Below the pieces are notes generated by a model. That model ran no database searches. It saw nothing but the letters and a program-made list of their open reading frames with translations, and was not told the origin of the DNA. Shown piece by piece: positions 9,350 to 17,730 of a stretch of DNA of 64,000 nt (its first letter is position 1; every line of letters starts with the position of its first letter). The DNA comes from Streptomyces xanthii (lineage in GTDB: Bacteria; Actinomycetota; Actinomycetes; Streptomycetales; Streptomycetaceae), in assembly GCF_014621695.1 (NCBI RefSeq), contig NZ_CP061281.1:124001-188000 (forward strand), read 5' to 3'. Made by a program: the position numbers and the translations under genes.

Positions 9350-9403
9350 CACAGATATCGAGTTCCTCAGATATCGATGCCCTCAGATATCGAGGTCCTC
9401 AGG
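9350..9403. repeat. Three 16-bp tandem repeats bounded by a 7-bp inverted repeat
   Basis: Units at 9350-9365, 9366-9381 and 9382-9397 share CAGATATCGA and a period of 16 bp; a partial fourth begins at 9398. CCTGAGG (9341-9347, covering the stop of the immunity gene) is complementary to CCTCAGG (9397-9403), so the tract could fold as one long stem or act as a boundary between convergent genes. The core GATATCGAGGT recurs inverted at 10824-10834 upstream of serS. Confidence 0.75.
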
Positions 9404-9457
9404 TAATCCCTCGCCCCGCGGCCGAGGAGTGCGTCTGGAGCCGACACCCGACGAGCA

Positions 9458-10750
9458 CTACGCCTCCGGCTTTCCGTCGGCCGCGATCCGGCGGAAGCCG
9501 AGGTACGGGACGAGGGACTCGGGCAGGACGAGCGAGCCGTCCTCCTGCTGGCACTGCTCCAGGAGGGCGGCCAGGGTGCGGCCGACGGGCAGACCCGAGC
9601 CGTTGAGCGTGGCGACCAGCTTGGGCTTGCCGTCCGCTCCGCGGGTGCGGATGTTGGCACGGCGGGCCTGGAAGGTGCCGAAGTGCGAGACCGAGGAGAT
9701 CTCCCGGTAGGTGTTCTGGCTGGGGATCCAGACCTCGATGTCGTACGTGAGCTGGGCGGAGAAACCCGTGTCGCCGGCGGCCAGCTTGATGACCCGGTAG
9801 GCGAGGCCGAGCTCCTTCAGGCACGCCTCGGCGTGGCCGACCATCGTCTCCAGCTCCGCGTCGGCCGTCTCCGGGTCGACGATCTTGACCATCTCCACCT
9901 TGGAGAACTGGTGCTGACGGATCAGACCGCGGGTGTCGCGGCCGTACGAGCCGGCCTCCGAGCGGAAACACGGCGTGTGGGCCGTGAGCGCCAGGGGCAG
10001 CTCGGCCGGCGGGATGATCTCGTCGGCGTAGAGGTTGGTCAGCGGGACCTCGGCCGTCGGGATGAGGAACAGGTCGCGGTCGGCGGCACCCGTCTTGAAC
10101 AGATCCTCCTCGAATTTCGGCAGCTGACCCGTGCCGGTCATCGTCTTGCGGGTCACCAGATACGGGACACCGTGCTCGACGTAGCCGTGGCGGCGCGTAT
10201 GGATGTCGAGGAAGAGCGTGGCCAGGGCGCGTTCCAGGGCGGCGCCCGCACCGCGGGAGACCGCGAAGCGCGAGCCGGACAGCTTCGTCGCGCGGGCGAA
10301 GTCGAGGATGCCGGTGGCCTCGCCCAGGTCGACGTGGTCCTTCGGCTCGAACGAGAACACCGGCGGAGTCCCCACGCGGCGCACCTCGATCGCGAACTCC
10401 TCGGAGTCGCCGTCGGGGGCCGAGTCGTCGGGGAGGTTCGGGATGGTCAGGAGCAGCTCGCGGAGCTCTTCCTGGACCGTTTCCAGGTCCGCCTCGATGT
10501 CACGGATCTGGTCCTTCAGCTCGCGGGCGCGCTCCTTCAGTTTGGAGATGTCCCCGCCCTGCTTGGCCGTCCGCTGTACCTCGCTCGCCACCTGCTTGGA
10601 CTCCGCCCGCAGCTCGTCGGCCGAACGGATGCCCTGGTTGCGCCGGGACTGGAGGTCTTCCAGCCGGGACAGGTCCAGGGTGTAACCGCGACGAGCGAGC
10701 CGACGTACCGCTTCGGCACCCAGTTCGATCAGGGCGCGGGCATCGTGCAT
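9458..10750 (-). CDS. serS: Seryl-tRNA synthetase, atypical second-type enzyme
   Basis: A 430-aa class II aminoacyl-tRNA synthetase that charges tRNA-Ser. The N-terminal tRNA-binding coiled coil spans about residues 30-105 (Glu/Lys/Arg-rich helices). Motif 2 is clear (FRSEAGSYGRDTRG) and motif 3 ends the protein (GSGLPVGRTLAALLE). The seryl-adenylate region reads IPTAEVPLTNLYADEI, unlike the GTSEVPLAAYH form I expect for the main Streptomyces SerRS, and the N-terminus MHDARALIELG also differs from the usual MIDLRLL. I therefore think this is a paralogue, comparable to the extra SerRS genes known to confer resistance to SerRS inhibitors such as albomycin. AAGGA lies 8 bp before the ATG. It is flanked by inverted copies of GATATCGAGGT. 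No antibiotic cluster is next to it. Confidence 0.93.
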   Translation of the reverse strand: MHDARALIELGAEAVRRLARRGYTLDLSRLEDLQSRRNQGIRSADELRAESKQVASEVQRTAKQGGDISKLKERARELKDQIRDIEADLETVQEELRELLLTIPNLPDDSAPDGDSEEFAIEVRRVGTPPVFSFEPKDHVDLGEATGILDFARATKLSGSRFAVSRGAGAALERALATLFLDIHTRRHGYVEHGVPYLVTRKTMTGTGQLPKFEEDLFKTGAADRDLFLIPTAEVPLTNLYADEIIPPAELPLALTAHTPCFRSEAGSYGRDTRGLIRQHQFSKVEMVKIVDPETADAELETMVGHAEACLKELGLAYRVIKLAAGDTGFSAQLTYDIEVWIPSQNTYREISSVSHFGTFQARRANIRTRGADGKPKLVATLNGSGLPVGRTLAALLEQCQQEDGSLVLPESLVPYLGFRRIAADGKPEA

Positions 10751-10823
10751 GAGGAGGATCCTTCGTGTGAGGCGAGCGGGCTGGGAACAGACCCGACGGT
10801 AGCAACCCCCGGCCCCTCACCGA

Positions 10824-10834
10824 ACCTCGATATC
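10824..10834. repeat. Inverted copy of the GATATCGAGGT motif upstream of serS
   Basis: ACCTCGATATC on the plus strand is the exact complement of GATATCGAGGT at 9386-9396, so the same 11-mer flanks serS in opposite orientation at both ends. It may be a regulatory palindrome (GATATC core) or the remnant of an insertion boundary. Confidence 0.45.
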
Positions 10835-10884
10835 GACGCGTCACCACCAGCGGTGATCTCCTTCAGCGGCGGCCTCCTCTTCTC

Positions 10885-11808
10885 TCACACCGTGCCGAAC
10901 CATGCCTCTGCGAGTGATGGGAAGGATTCCTGGGCAGGCGCGGGCAGTTCTCTCAGGTACCAGGGAAGGTTGCTGTAGACGTGCAGCAACGTATAGGCCA
11001 TGAGTTCACGCGGCTCGAAGCGGTTGCCGTACGCCTCGGTGAGCCGAGTCAGCAGGGCCGGATCCCCTCGGGTGACGAACAGGCCCACACCGACGAAGTC
11101 GTAGGCGCGGTCACCGATCATCGCCGGTTCGAAGTCGAACAGACCGGTCAGGCGCCAGCCGTCGGGATCGACCAGGAAGTGCTGCTGCATGACCTCGGTA
11201 TGCAGCAGGGAAGGCTGCGGGACTCGTGGCAACGCAACGGAGGCGAGGAAGTCCGGAATCTGTTCCAGCCAGGCCTCTGACAGTCCACGGGCACGCTGCT
11301 GCTCCACCGCGCCGACCGTTCGGCGATCCAGAAAGGCGCCCCAGTCCTCGGGGCCGAGGACGTCCCGCAGCGGGTCGGGGCTGAGGGCGTGCAACGCCGA
11401 GAGGGCCTCACCGATCTCGGCGACGAGCCGTTCACGATGATTCTGGGGCACGTGCTCCCAGAGGTGGGCGAGGTTCTTGCCGGGGAGCCTCGACATCAGG
11501 ACGTACCGCCAGCCGTTCTCGTACGGACCGGACGCCCGCACCATAGGTGTCGGCACCGGCAGTCGCCCCTGCACATGGGCAAGGACGCGGCCTTCGGCGA
11601 TTCCGTCCTGAGCGGCAGCTCCGGGGAAGAGCTTGAGCACGTGGTCGTCACCGACCGCGTAGACCGGCTGTGACCCGTCAGGGAAACGAACCAGCGGGGC
11701 ACCGGAGAACCCGAGACGCGCACAGAGGTCTTCCGCTCCAGGACGCATCACGCTCTCGTCGGAGACGACAGCGTCCCAGTCCTCATCCGTTTCCACCACA
11801 GGCAGCAT
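10885..11808 (-). CDS. APH-like phosphotransferase with atypical catalytic loop
   Basis: A 307-aa protein of the aminoglycoside phosphotransferase/choline kinase fold, presumably a cytosolic small-molecule kinase. A nucleotide lysine region is visible (DDHVLKLFPGAA), followed by the long helical lobe. The Brenner loop reads LLHTEVMQQHFLVD, so the usual catalytic HxD...N is HTE...H; the metal-binding DFE (LFDFEPAMIGDRAYD) is kept. This HTE pattern occurs in an actinobacterial subfamily, so it need not mean loss of activity, but antibiotic resistance should not be assumed. I chose ATG 11808 because the residues further upstream look like untranslated sequence. It is divergent from the DHFR-like gene at 11994. 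Confidence 0.8.
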   Translation of the reverse strand: MLPVVETDEDWDAVVSDESVMRPGAEDLCARLGFSGAPLVRFPDGSQPVYAVGDDHVLKLFPGAAAQDGIAEGRVLAHVQGRLPVPTPMVRASGPYENGWRYVLMSRLPGKNLAHLWEHVPQNHRERLVAEIGEALSALHALSPDPLRDVLGPEDWGAFLDRRTVGAVEQQRARGLSEAWLEQIPDFLASVALPRVPQPSLLHTEVMQQHFLVDPDGWRLTGLFDFEPAMIGDRAYDFVGVGLFVTRGDPALLTRLTEAYGNRFEPRELMAYTLLHVYSNLPWYLRELPAPAQESFPSLAEAWFGTV

Positions 11809-11942
11809 GAACGGGACCGTAGGCCGCACCCGGACGGGCGGCAACGGAGTTTCGTCGCCACCACGGCCCCAGCAGCTGATGTGCCTGGGAAAAAAAGATG
11901 CGGACGGTTGTCGATCTGGCCTCGTCCCGTTCGACGTCATGA

Positions 11943-11963
11943 TGTGCGGCGCCTCGCCGCACA
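11943..11963. promoter_or_regulatory. Perfect 9-bp hairpin upstream of DHFR-like gene
   Basis: TGTGCGGCG - CCT - CGCCGCACA is a perfect 9-bp inverted repeat with a three-base loop, located 30 bp before the GTG start at 11994 and within the divergent intergenic region. It could be an operator, a 5' leader hairpin or a small attenuator. No open reading frame or riboswitch consensus is visible with it. Confidence 0.5.
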
Positions 11964-11993
11964 GTGACGCGACAGGACCTGAAGAGGAAACAC

Positions 11994-12638
11994 GTGGATC
12001 AACTGCTGAAAGTCATGAACTTCAACGTCTCGAGTGACGGAATCGGTGCCGGCGAGCATCAGAGTCTCGAGAGTCCGTTCGGCCACGATCGTCCCGAGAG
12101 GCTGTTCGCCTGGGCGGGAGCCACGGCGAGCTGGCCCATGCGTACGGATGCCGGCGGGAGCCGGGGTCTGGACGACTACTTCACGCGCGACTTCGCACGC
12201 AACATCGGTGCCGAGATCATGGGCCGCAACAAGTTCGGACCCCAACGCGGGCCGTGGCCGGACCATGAGTGGCGCGGCTGGTGGGGGCAGGAGCCTCCTT
12301 TCCGCACTCCTGTCTTCGTCATGACCCATCACACGCGTCCGTCGTTCACGCTCTCCGACACCACGTTCCACTTCGTCGACGGTGACCCGGCCACGGTCCT
12401 CGAACAGGCGCGGGACGCGGCACAGGGCAAGGACGTCCGGCTCGGAGGCGGAGTCACCACGATCCGACAGTTCCTCGACGCCGACCTCGTCGACACGATG
12501 CACGTGGCGGTCTCGCCCGTGAAGCTCGGGTCCGGACTGCGGCTCTGGGAGTCTCCTGAGGACCTGCTCGACCGGTTCCACCTGGAGGTCGTCCCCAGCC
12601 CGAGCGGCGTGACACACCACCTCTTCTGGCGAAGGTGA
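11994..12638 (+). CDS. Dihydrofolate reductase family (RibD C-terminal) protein
   Basis: A 214-aa NADPH-binding reductase of the DHFR/RibD-C superfamily. Features include the N-terminal strand VMNFNVSSDGIG, an IMGRNKFG loop near residue 80, and the nucleotide-binding LGGGVTTIRQFLDADLVDT near 150. The substrate is unknown; these proteins are common stand-alone reductases in Streptomyces. The GTG at 11994 is preceded by GAAGAGGAA. It ends opposite the hypothetical gene at 12744 with a strong bidirectional hairpin between them. Confidence 0.88.
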   Translation: MDQLLKVMNFNVSSDGIGAGEHQSLESPFGHDRPERLFAWAGATASWPMRTDAGGSRGLDDYFTRDFARNIGAEIMGRNKFGPQRGPWPDHEWRGWWGQEPPFRTPVFVMTHHTRPSFTLSDTTFHFVDGDPATVLEQARDAAQGKDVRLGGGVTTIRQFLDADLVDTMHVAVSPVKLGSGLRLWESPEDLLDRFHLEVVPSPSGVTHHLFWRR

Positions 12639-12688
12639 CGCGAGGCCCGCTTGGGGCCGACTGAAAGGCCGGCCCGCACTCGACACAA

Positions 12689-12724
12689 CCGGTGGGGCTC
12701 CCTCACGAAGGGGAGCCTCACCGG
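12689..12724. terminator. Bidirectional terminator hairpin
   Basis: CCGGTGGGGCTCCC (12689-12702) pairs with GGGAGCCTCACCGG (12711-12724): a 14-bp stem with one G-T wobble and an eight-base loop, placed between two convergent genes ending at 12638 and 12744. Confidence 0.8.
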
Positions 12725-12743
12725 ATGAGGACGGCGCGGCCGT

Positions 12744-13136
12744 TCAGGAAGCACGGATCGCCCGATCGATCTCCGCGCCGGTACTGGCCACGACGACGGG
12801 GCACTCGTCCCTGAGAGCGGCCGGCAGAAGGTCGCGGTCATCGTCCCGCTGGATCATGGTCGGTCCGCCCGGGACGACGAGCACGGCGTCCAGCCGACGC
12901 AGCAGGACGGCCAGGAGGTCCATGATCTCGCCGCCGCCGAAGCGGTTGAAGGTGATGCTGTCCGGGCCGGCGAAGTACACATCCGCCTCCTCCATATCCG
13001 CCGCACGCACATGCAGCAACCCCGTCCGGGGGTCCCGTGCCACCGCATACGGGTCGAGGACCTTGTGCGCAGCGCTCATGTCCAACGGCGCCGGTTCACC
13101 GTTCTCGAACCGGCACACGAAGATGTCGAAACTCAT
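12744..13136 (-). CDS. Conserved hypothetical protein
   Basis: A 130-aa soluble protein without signal peptide or membrane segment. It begins MSFDIFVCRFENGEP and contains a HVRAADMEEADVYFAG and FNRFGGGEIMDLLAVLLRRL region ending in a parallel beta/alpha-looking tail (VLVVPGGPTMI). I recognise the general look of a Streptomyces family of small immunity/YjdF-like hypotheticals but cannot name it. GAGGA precedes the ATG. It is convergent with the DHFR-like gene. Confidence 0.72.
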   Translation of the reverse strand: MSFDIFVCRFENGEPAPLDMSAAHKVLDPYAVARDPRTGLLHVRAADMEEADVYFAGPDSITFNRFGGGEIMDLLAVLLRRLDAVLVVPGGPTMIQRDDDRDLLPAALRDECPVVVASTGAEIDRAIRAS

Positions 13137-13418
13137 GGAATCGTTTCTGTCCTCAGGTCCACATTCACGCGGTCACCACATCCGAGGGGCGCCTCTGCGT
13201 CGGGCGGTGCCAGTCGAGTTTCTCGGCGGGTTGGTGCGGTGCTTCCACATGATGGCCTCGATGGAGCGGGCCGCGGTGACCGGCCCGGCGCCGTGCCCGG
13301 ACCGAATCGGGCGGCACGAGCGACTCGATCTGGTGGTTTTCCATATTTTTCGGGCGCAGACGGTGGGGTTCGGGGATTGTGTCGAGGGACTTCTGAAACC
13401 ACTGCAAGGAGAACCCTG

Positions 13419-13892
13419 GTGCGCCGCCCGACCCGCAAAGCCTTCGCCGCCCTCATCGCCGCAGCCGCCCTCGCCCTCCCCCTCCTCACCCCCACGCCCG
13501 CCTCGGCTGCCACCACCACCAGCCGCTTCGCGAACTACCGCTACGGCGACTGCCTGCGCGAGACCGACGAAACCGGTCTCAAGGGCGACCGCTGCTCCAC
13601 CGGCCGCGGCAGCCTCAAGTGGCAGTGGAACGGCCGCCTCAACACCAGCACCACTGTCAAGAACAACTTCTGGGGACGCTGCCTCGACAGCAACGACCGG
13701 GGCGACGTCTACCCCCTGCGCTGCAACGGCGGCTCCTACCAGAAGTGGCGCACCGTCCAGCCCGCCGCCCGCAGCGCCATCATGCTCCAGAGCGTCGGCA
13801 CGGGCCGCTGCCTCTACCAGCAGGACAACGGCTACTACCGCACGGCCCGCTGCAACCGAGACGCCCAGAACCAGCGCTTCACCATCGGCTGA
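13419..13892 (+). CDS. Secreted ricin-type beta-trefoil protein
   Basis: A 157-aa secreted protein: Sec signal peptide residues 1-31 (AALALPLLTPTPASA), then one beta-trefoil module with QxW-like repeats (LKWQWNG, YQKWRTV, NQRFTIG) and six paired cysteines (GDCLRE, DRCST, GRCLDS, LRCNG, GRCLYQ, ARCNR). No catalytic domain is attached, so it is a lectin-like binding protein or possibly an inhibitor. The GTG start is supported by AAGGAG nine bases upstream. Confidence 0.85.
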   Translation: MRRPTRKAFAALIAAAALALPLLTPTPASAATTTSRFANYRYGDCLRETDETGLKGDRCSTGRGSLKWQWNGRLNTSTTVKNNFWGRCLDSNDRGDVYPLRCNGGSYQKWRTVQPAARSAIMLQSVGTGRCLYQQDNGYYRTARCNRDAQNQRFTIG

Positions 13893-14463
13893 CCGGCTCT
13901 CTCGAACGCTTCAGGTGCCGCCGGGCGAGCGATTGCCCAAGCCCGTCGGGATCCGGCTCTCCGGCGGCGTCACCACCTCGAATCGGTGCGTTGTCGCCGC
14001 CGGATGAGTGGACCGCCGCGCTGCTGCGACCGACTCTGCCACTGATGCCCGTGCAAGCCACGCTGCTGTCGGCGGGCGGAGCCGTCGCAGCGACGGGCAT
14101 CGCACTCTTCGAACTCCACCGGCTGCGCTCCCGGCACGGAATCCGGCTGCGCACCGTTTTCATCGCCCCAGGAGGTGGCGGCACCGGCGGATAGCTCCGG
14201 AGCGCAGGAGGCGTGATCTCGGTGGAGCGGACGTAGCGGTCGTCGGATCCGCGTAGCGTGCCGCCGCTGTAGACACCTTCTGGCCCGGACCTGACCTCTC
14301 GACTCACCCGAGACGCCCGGCGGCTGCTTCGGCCACTACTCCGACATCCAGGCGCCCGGCTTCCGCACGCTGTCGTCCAGGATCAGTTCCGCGGAACGCA
14401 GTTCCCGCACCGGCAAGGTCCACATCGTTCGGCCCCGGCCGATCTCTCATTCGTGCCCCTGGG
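13893..14463. other. 571-bp region without a convincing gene
   Basis: Two pieces look weakly coding: on the plus strand a stretch ending at 14194 (a hydrophobic helix with LLSAGGAVAATGIALFELHR), and on the minus strand just beyond 14464 a stretch with WTLPVRELRSAELILDDS ending in a stop near 14335. Neither has a clear start or a family I recognise, so this may be eroded gene debris. Confidence 0.4.
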
Positions 14464-14961
14464 TCAGACGGATTCGAAGGTCATCCAGATCATTCCCGGG
14501 CGGCCCGGGGCGACGGCGAACCAGAAGAGCGCGAGGGCCAGTTCGTCGATCGAATCGATGGGCTGGGACCGCTCGAGCACAGACCTGCCGAACCACCCCT
14601 TGCGCCCGACGGCGACGATCCGGCCGTCCAGCGACATCGTCGAGCGCCAGCGCCGCGTGTGCCGCACGTCGTACCTGCGGCCGTGCAGTTCGATCGCCCC
14701 GTCGTGGTCCCGCCGGCGCGCAGGGCGCGGCCGGCCGTTGTCGACAGTCGCCTCGCCGACCGGATCCGCGCCGTCGAAGATCTGCACCGCGTGCTGCTGC
14801 TGCGGCCAGAGGCGGATGACCTGAAGGCGGGCATTGCGTTCCTGCTGCTTCCAGGTCGCCCGCCGTCGCCCCTGCGCATCGTGCAGGTTCACCGTGGTGC
14901 CCTCGGCGTCGCTCGTCGCCGTCCAGCCGAACGGGGATGCCTGCTTCTTGGGTTCGCGCAT
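14464..14961 (-). CDS. Hypothetical protein
   Basis: A 165-aa basic soluble protein starting MREPKKQASPFGW with a GAAGGAGG ribosome binding site seven bases before the ATG. It is rich in beta-type segments (TTVNLHDAQGRRRATWKQQ, SMSLDGRIVAVGRKGWFG) and ends with a hydrophobic helix (LALALFWFAVAPG). The layout recalls phospholipid-scramblase/tubby-like folds but I see no diagnostic motif. No operon partner is evident. Confidence 0.65.
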   Translation of the reverse strand: MREPKKQASPFGWTATSDAEGTTVNLHDAQGRRRATWKQQERNARLQVIRLWPQQQHAVQIFDGADPVGEATVDNGRPRPARRRDHDGAIELHGRRYDVRHTRRWRSTMSLDGRIVAVGRKGWFGRSVLERSQPIDSIDELALALFWFAVAPGRPGMIWMTFESV

Positions 14962-15285
14962 CGCGCCTCCTTCATCTGTCAGGGTGGGCCGTACGAGGCA
15001 TTGCTGATGGCCTCGCGCCACGTACGGAGGCCATGTTCGCCCAGAACCCGGAATCGAGCGTTCCACCCAGCAGGGGGAGAGCTTACGAACCACCAGCCCG
15101 AGGACGACGACCACCACGTGGACCGCACAGAGAACTGGGGGAAGGCTTGCCCGGTACCAGTGTCGGGGCGCACGGTCGGTCCCCCTGCCCCAGGCCGGCA
15201 CTTCCGATCCAGGCACCGGCAAGGGATGATCACGAAGTTCCGTGCACCCGCGCGGTCCGGCTTGTACTCCTCGGGGGGACCATCC

Positions 15286-15807
15286 ATGTACCGCCGCACC
15301 CGTCATACGGCCACGGCTCTGGCCGCCGTCGCACTCCTGACAGCCGTGACATCGGCCTGCTCCGGCTCGACCGAGACGCCAAGGGCTGCCTCGTCGACGA
15401 AGCCGGAAGCCGGCGCGCCCGACGCATCCCCTGCACAGAAGGCGTCTCGGCCCGACCATGAGCGACTCGACGACAAGGCCCGCCGTCTGCTCGACAGCAC
15501 TGACGGTTCGAGCGCGGACGGCGACGGCTTCATCGCATCCGGGTCGCTCGCGATCCCCGGGCAGAACCTGGACAAGACCATCGCATCCGGCACCACGCTG
15601 CGCGTAGAGGTGGCCTGCGCGGGAAACGGAGAGGTCACTTTCAAGGCCGTGTCCGGAACCGCCAGAGTCACCAGGCGCGTCGACTGCGCGCAGCCGGAGA
15701 CGACGTCGTTCCGCCTGACCACGGCTGCCCCGCGCCTCGCGGTCCAGGCAGACTCCGCCACACCCGAAACTGTCGGCACCGCCTACTCGGTGCGCCGCGC
15801 CGACTGA
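15286..15807 (+). CDS. Putative lipoprotein
   Basis: A 173-aa surface lipoprotein. The signal peptide ends in the lipobox AVTSAC, giving an acylated Cys at residue 25, followed by a Ser/Thr/Ala-rich linker and a beta-rich domain from about 80 (SLAIPGQNLDKTIASGTTLR) with two cysteines likely forming a disulfide (VACAGNG, RVDCAQPE). Many similar actinobacterial lipoproteins are unassigned. The ATG at 15286 follows GGGGGGA. Confidence 0.78.
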   Translation: MYRRTRHTATALAAVALLTAVTSACSGSTETPRAASSTKPEAGAPDASPAQKASRPDHERLDDKARRLLDSTDGSSADGDGFIASGSLAIPGQNLDKTIASGTTLRVEVACAGNGEVTFKAVSGTARVTRRVDCAQPETTSFRLTTAAPRLAVQADSATPETVGTAYSVRRAD

Positions 15808-16178
15808 GGTCGCACCCCACACTCCACCCCTGCCCATCTACATGGCACGGCAAGGGCCTCGTACTGAAGGACTGCCACGAATCGTCGACCACGAGCAGGA
15901 ACCCGTCGCTCTGCCGGTACAGACATCGTCGCTTCGGGCTGCGTGGGTGCTCAGGGGTGTAGCTGCGGGCACGCTGCTCCAGTGCGGCACGCCTCGCGCG
16001 GCGTGTGTCAGCGCATTCCCGCCGAGCGCCAGGCCACTGTGGACTGCCCGCGTCTGCTGGGCGTGATCGCGGCGAGCCATCTACTGCACGAGCCCCTGGC
16101 GGCGTCCTCCGGTGACTGACCGCGTCCGCGCCGCGCGCCCCACAAGGTGGTGGACCGGCACCGGAACGCTCCGGGGCC
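15808..16178. other. 371-bp region with a possible gene remnant
   Basis: On the minus strand a stretch about 16000-15850 reads ALEQRARSYTPEHPRSPKRR then LYRQSDGFLLVVDDSWQS, which looks like part of a small protein, but no start or coherent frame surrounds it. No RNA gene or mobile-element end was seen. Confidence 0.35.
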
Positions 16179-16712
16179 TCATGCCTGCCCCGATGCACCC
16201 ATCTGACGCGGAAACTCGACGGGACCGCTGTCGAATCCCTGGATGCGTCCGTGCAGTTCCCATTGACCCGCACCGTCACGCGTGAACTCGCACAAGGTCA
16301 TGGCGGTAGCGGTGGACACCGTGGAGAAGTCGTCGGCCAGGAGCTCGGAGTACTTCTCCACGATCGACGTTCCGGCGTGTGAGATGTCCCCGAAGGTGCG
16401 ACGACCGCCGTCCTGGTGGATCACCACACCGACCACAACCCGTCCGAACGAGGGTGCCAGCCGGTCCAGTTCCAGGACCATCACCTCGACGAAGCCGAAG
16501 CCCTGCCCGGTCTCGCTGTGCCGGGTCATGTTGATGGTGCCGTCCGGCGACCTGCTCTCCGTATGCACCACGTACACGGGCTCCCCGTGCGGGTCCTCCA
16601 CCGAATAGGTGGCAGCGACGATGTCGAGGTGGCGTGGCGGTTCACCCAACGGGCTGGGGTCCCAGCGCAGACGGACCTCCGGCTTGTGCACTCCGGTCCT
16701 GATCACTGTCAC
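16179..16712 (-). CDS. TerD-family protein
   Basis: A 177-aa TerD/CABP-type protein. Its hallmarks are the strand pattern VRLRWDPSPLGEPPRHLDI and HSETGQGFGFVEVMVLELDRL, matching the TerD beta-sandwich; the acidic calcium sites of classical TerD are only partly obvious. Family members act in tellurite and stress resistance or differentiation. The GTG at 16712 has GGGGGAGG nine bases upstream, a better signal than the ATG at 16817. It lies downstream of the methyltransferase gene on the same strand with about 170 bp between. Confidence 0.75.
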   Translation of the reverse strand: MTVIRTGVHKPEVRLRWDPSPLGEPPRHLDIVAATYSVEDPHGEPVYVVHTESRSPDGTINMTRHSETGQGFGFVEVMVLELDRLAPSFGRVVVGVVIHQDGGRRTFGDISHAGTSIVEKYSELLADDFSTVSTATAMTLCEFTRDGAGQWELHGRIQGFDSGPVEFPRQMGASGQA

Positions 16713-16883
16713 GAACTGGCACCTCCCCCACGCCGATACCTCTCCACCTCGCTCAAGTATGGCCCGTGACCTGCGACTTGACGCTCTCTTCACAGCCTTT
16801 TCCCAGCTCTTGCCCACAGCTAAGCCGGGACGCCGCGGCTTCCTGATGCCCGAGCGCGGCGGCCGCAGATGCGGGAGAGGGGC

Positions 16884-17576
16884 TCAGCGCAGCCGTCGCG
16901 CGCGCAGCACCACGTCGTCGGTGTGGTGCGCGCCGGCGCCGCCGTCGGGGGCCACGCGTGGCCGCTGCTCGTTCACCTCCACCTTCCAGTCGTCGGTGAA
17001 CAGGTCGGCGACCATCGAGGGCCAGACGTAGTCGGCCGGGTCGAAACCGCTGTCGTGCTCGTGCTCGTGCTCGTGCTGGTTCTCCATCCCCGCGTGGTGC
17101 ACGAGCAGCAGTACGCCGCCGGGGGCGACGGCCGCCAGCAGCGCTCGCTCGGCTGCGGCGTCGGGGGTGCGAAGCAAGGCCGGGTACTGCGCGGAGACGA
17201 GGTCGAAGGAGGCGGGCGGGAGCGCTGCTTCCGTCAGCGCGGCGTGTACCCAGCGCACGGTGACGCCCGCGTCGCGCGCGTGGCCGGCCGCGCGCTCCAG
17301 CGCCACGCCCGAGACCTCGAGCGCGGTCACGTCCCAGCCGCCGCGCGCGAGCCAGACGGCGTCCGCGCCCTCGCCGCAGCCGACGTCGAGCACCCGCCCG
17401 GGCGTGAGTCCGGCGACCTCGGCCACGAGCGCGCCGTTGGGCTGACCGCTCCACAGCTGCTGCCGGTCGGCGTATCGGTTGTCCCACTCCTCCCGCACCG
17501 CGGGGTCCCCGACGTATCCGTCGCCGGGCAGGGAAGGGTCGGACGCGGGCGTTCCCGTTGTGATGTCGTCGGTCAT
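16884..17576 (-). CDS. SAM-dependent class I methyltransferase
   Basis: A 230-aa cytosolic methyltransferase. Motif I is VLDVGCGEGADAVWLA (about 60-75), motif II follows at VTALEVSG, and motif IV-like FDLVSAQYPAL is near 120. The middle contains an unusual HEHEHEHD run that could bind metal. The substrate is unknown; the fold with TPAAE-type late region resembles tellurite/thiol methyltransferase-like proteins. ATG 17576 is preceded by an in-frame ATG at 17594. Divergent from the PPOX gene at 17731. Confidence 0.87.
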   Translation of the reverse strand: MTDDITTGTPASDPSLPGDGYVGDPAVREEWDNRYADRQQLWSGQPNGALVAEVAGLTPGRVLDVGCGEGADAVWLARGGWDVTALEVSGVALERAAGHARDAGVTVRWVHAALTEAALPPASFDLVSAQYPALLRTPDAAAERALLAAVAPGGVLLLVHHAGMENQHEHEHEHDSGFDPADYVWPSMVADLFTDDWKVEVNEQRPRVAPDGGAGAHHTDDVVLRARRLR

Positions 17577-17730
17577 AGGCCCAAGGTCACGCATCGCGGC
17601 CCGATCGCGCCACTCCTGTTGCCACTCCGGCAAAACAGACGGGGCCCGCCCTCGTCCCGCCGGGGCAGCACCTCTCCGGCGATCAAAATCCAGATGCGAA
17701 ACGGCCCGGGCCGCAGATAGCTTCGCCCTG

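Noticed and set aside
9341..9403. CRISPR array
   Set aside because: Only three short 16-bp units without spacers or cas genes.
10751..10884. T-box or other riboswitch upstream of serS
   Set aside because: No specifier-like hairpin or T-box bulge sequence could be recognised in the short leader.
10885..11808. Aminoglycoside resistance gene
   Set aside because: The catalytic loop is HTE...H rather than HxD...N, and the family includes many kinases with other substrates.
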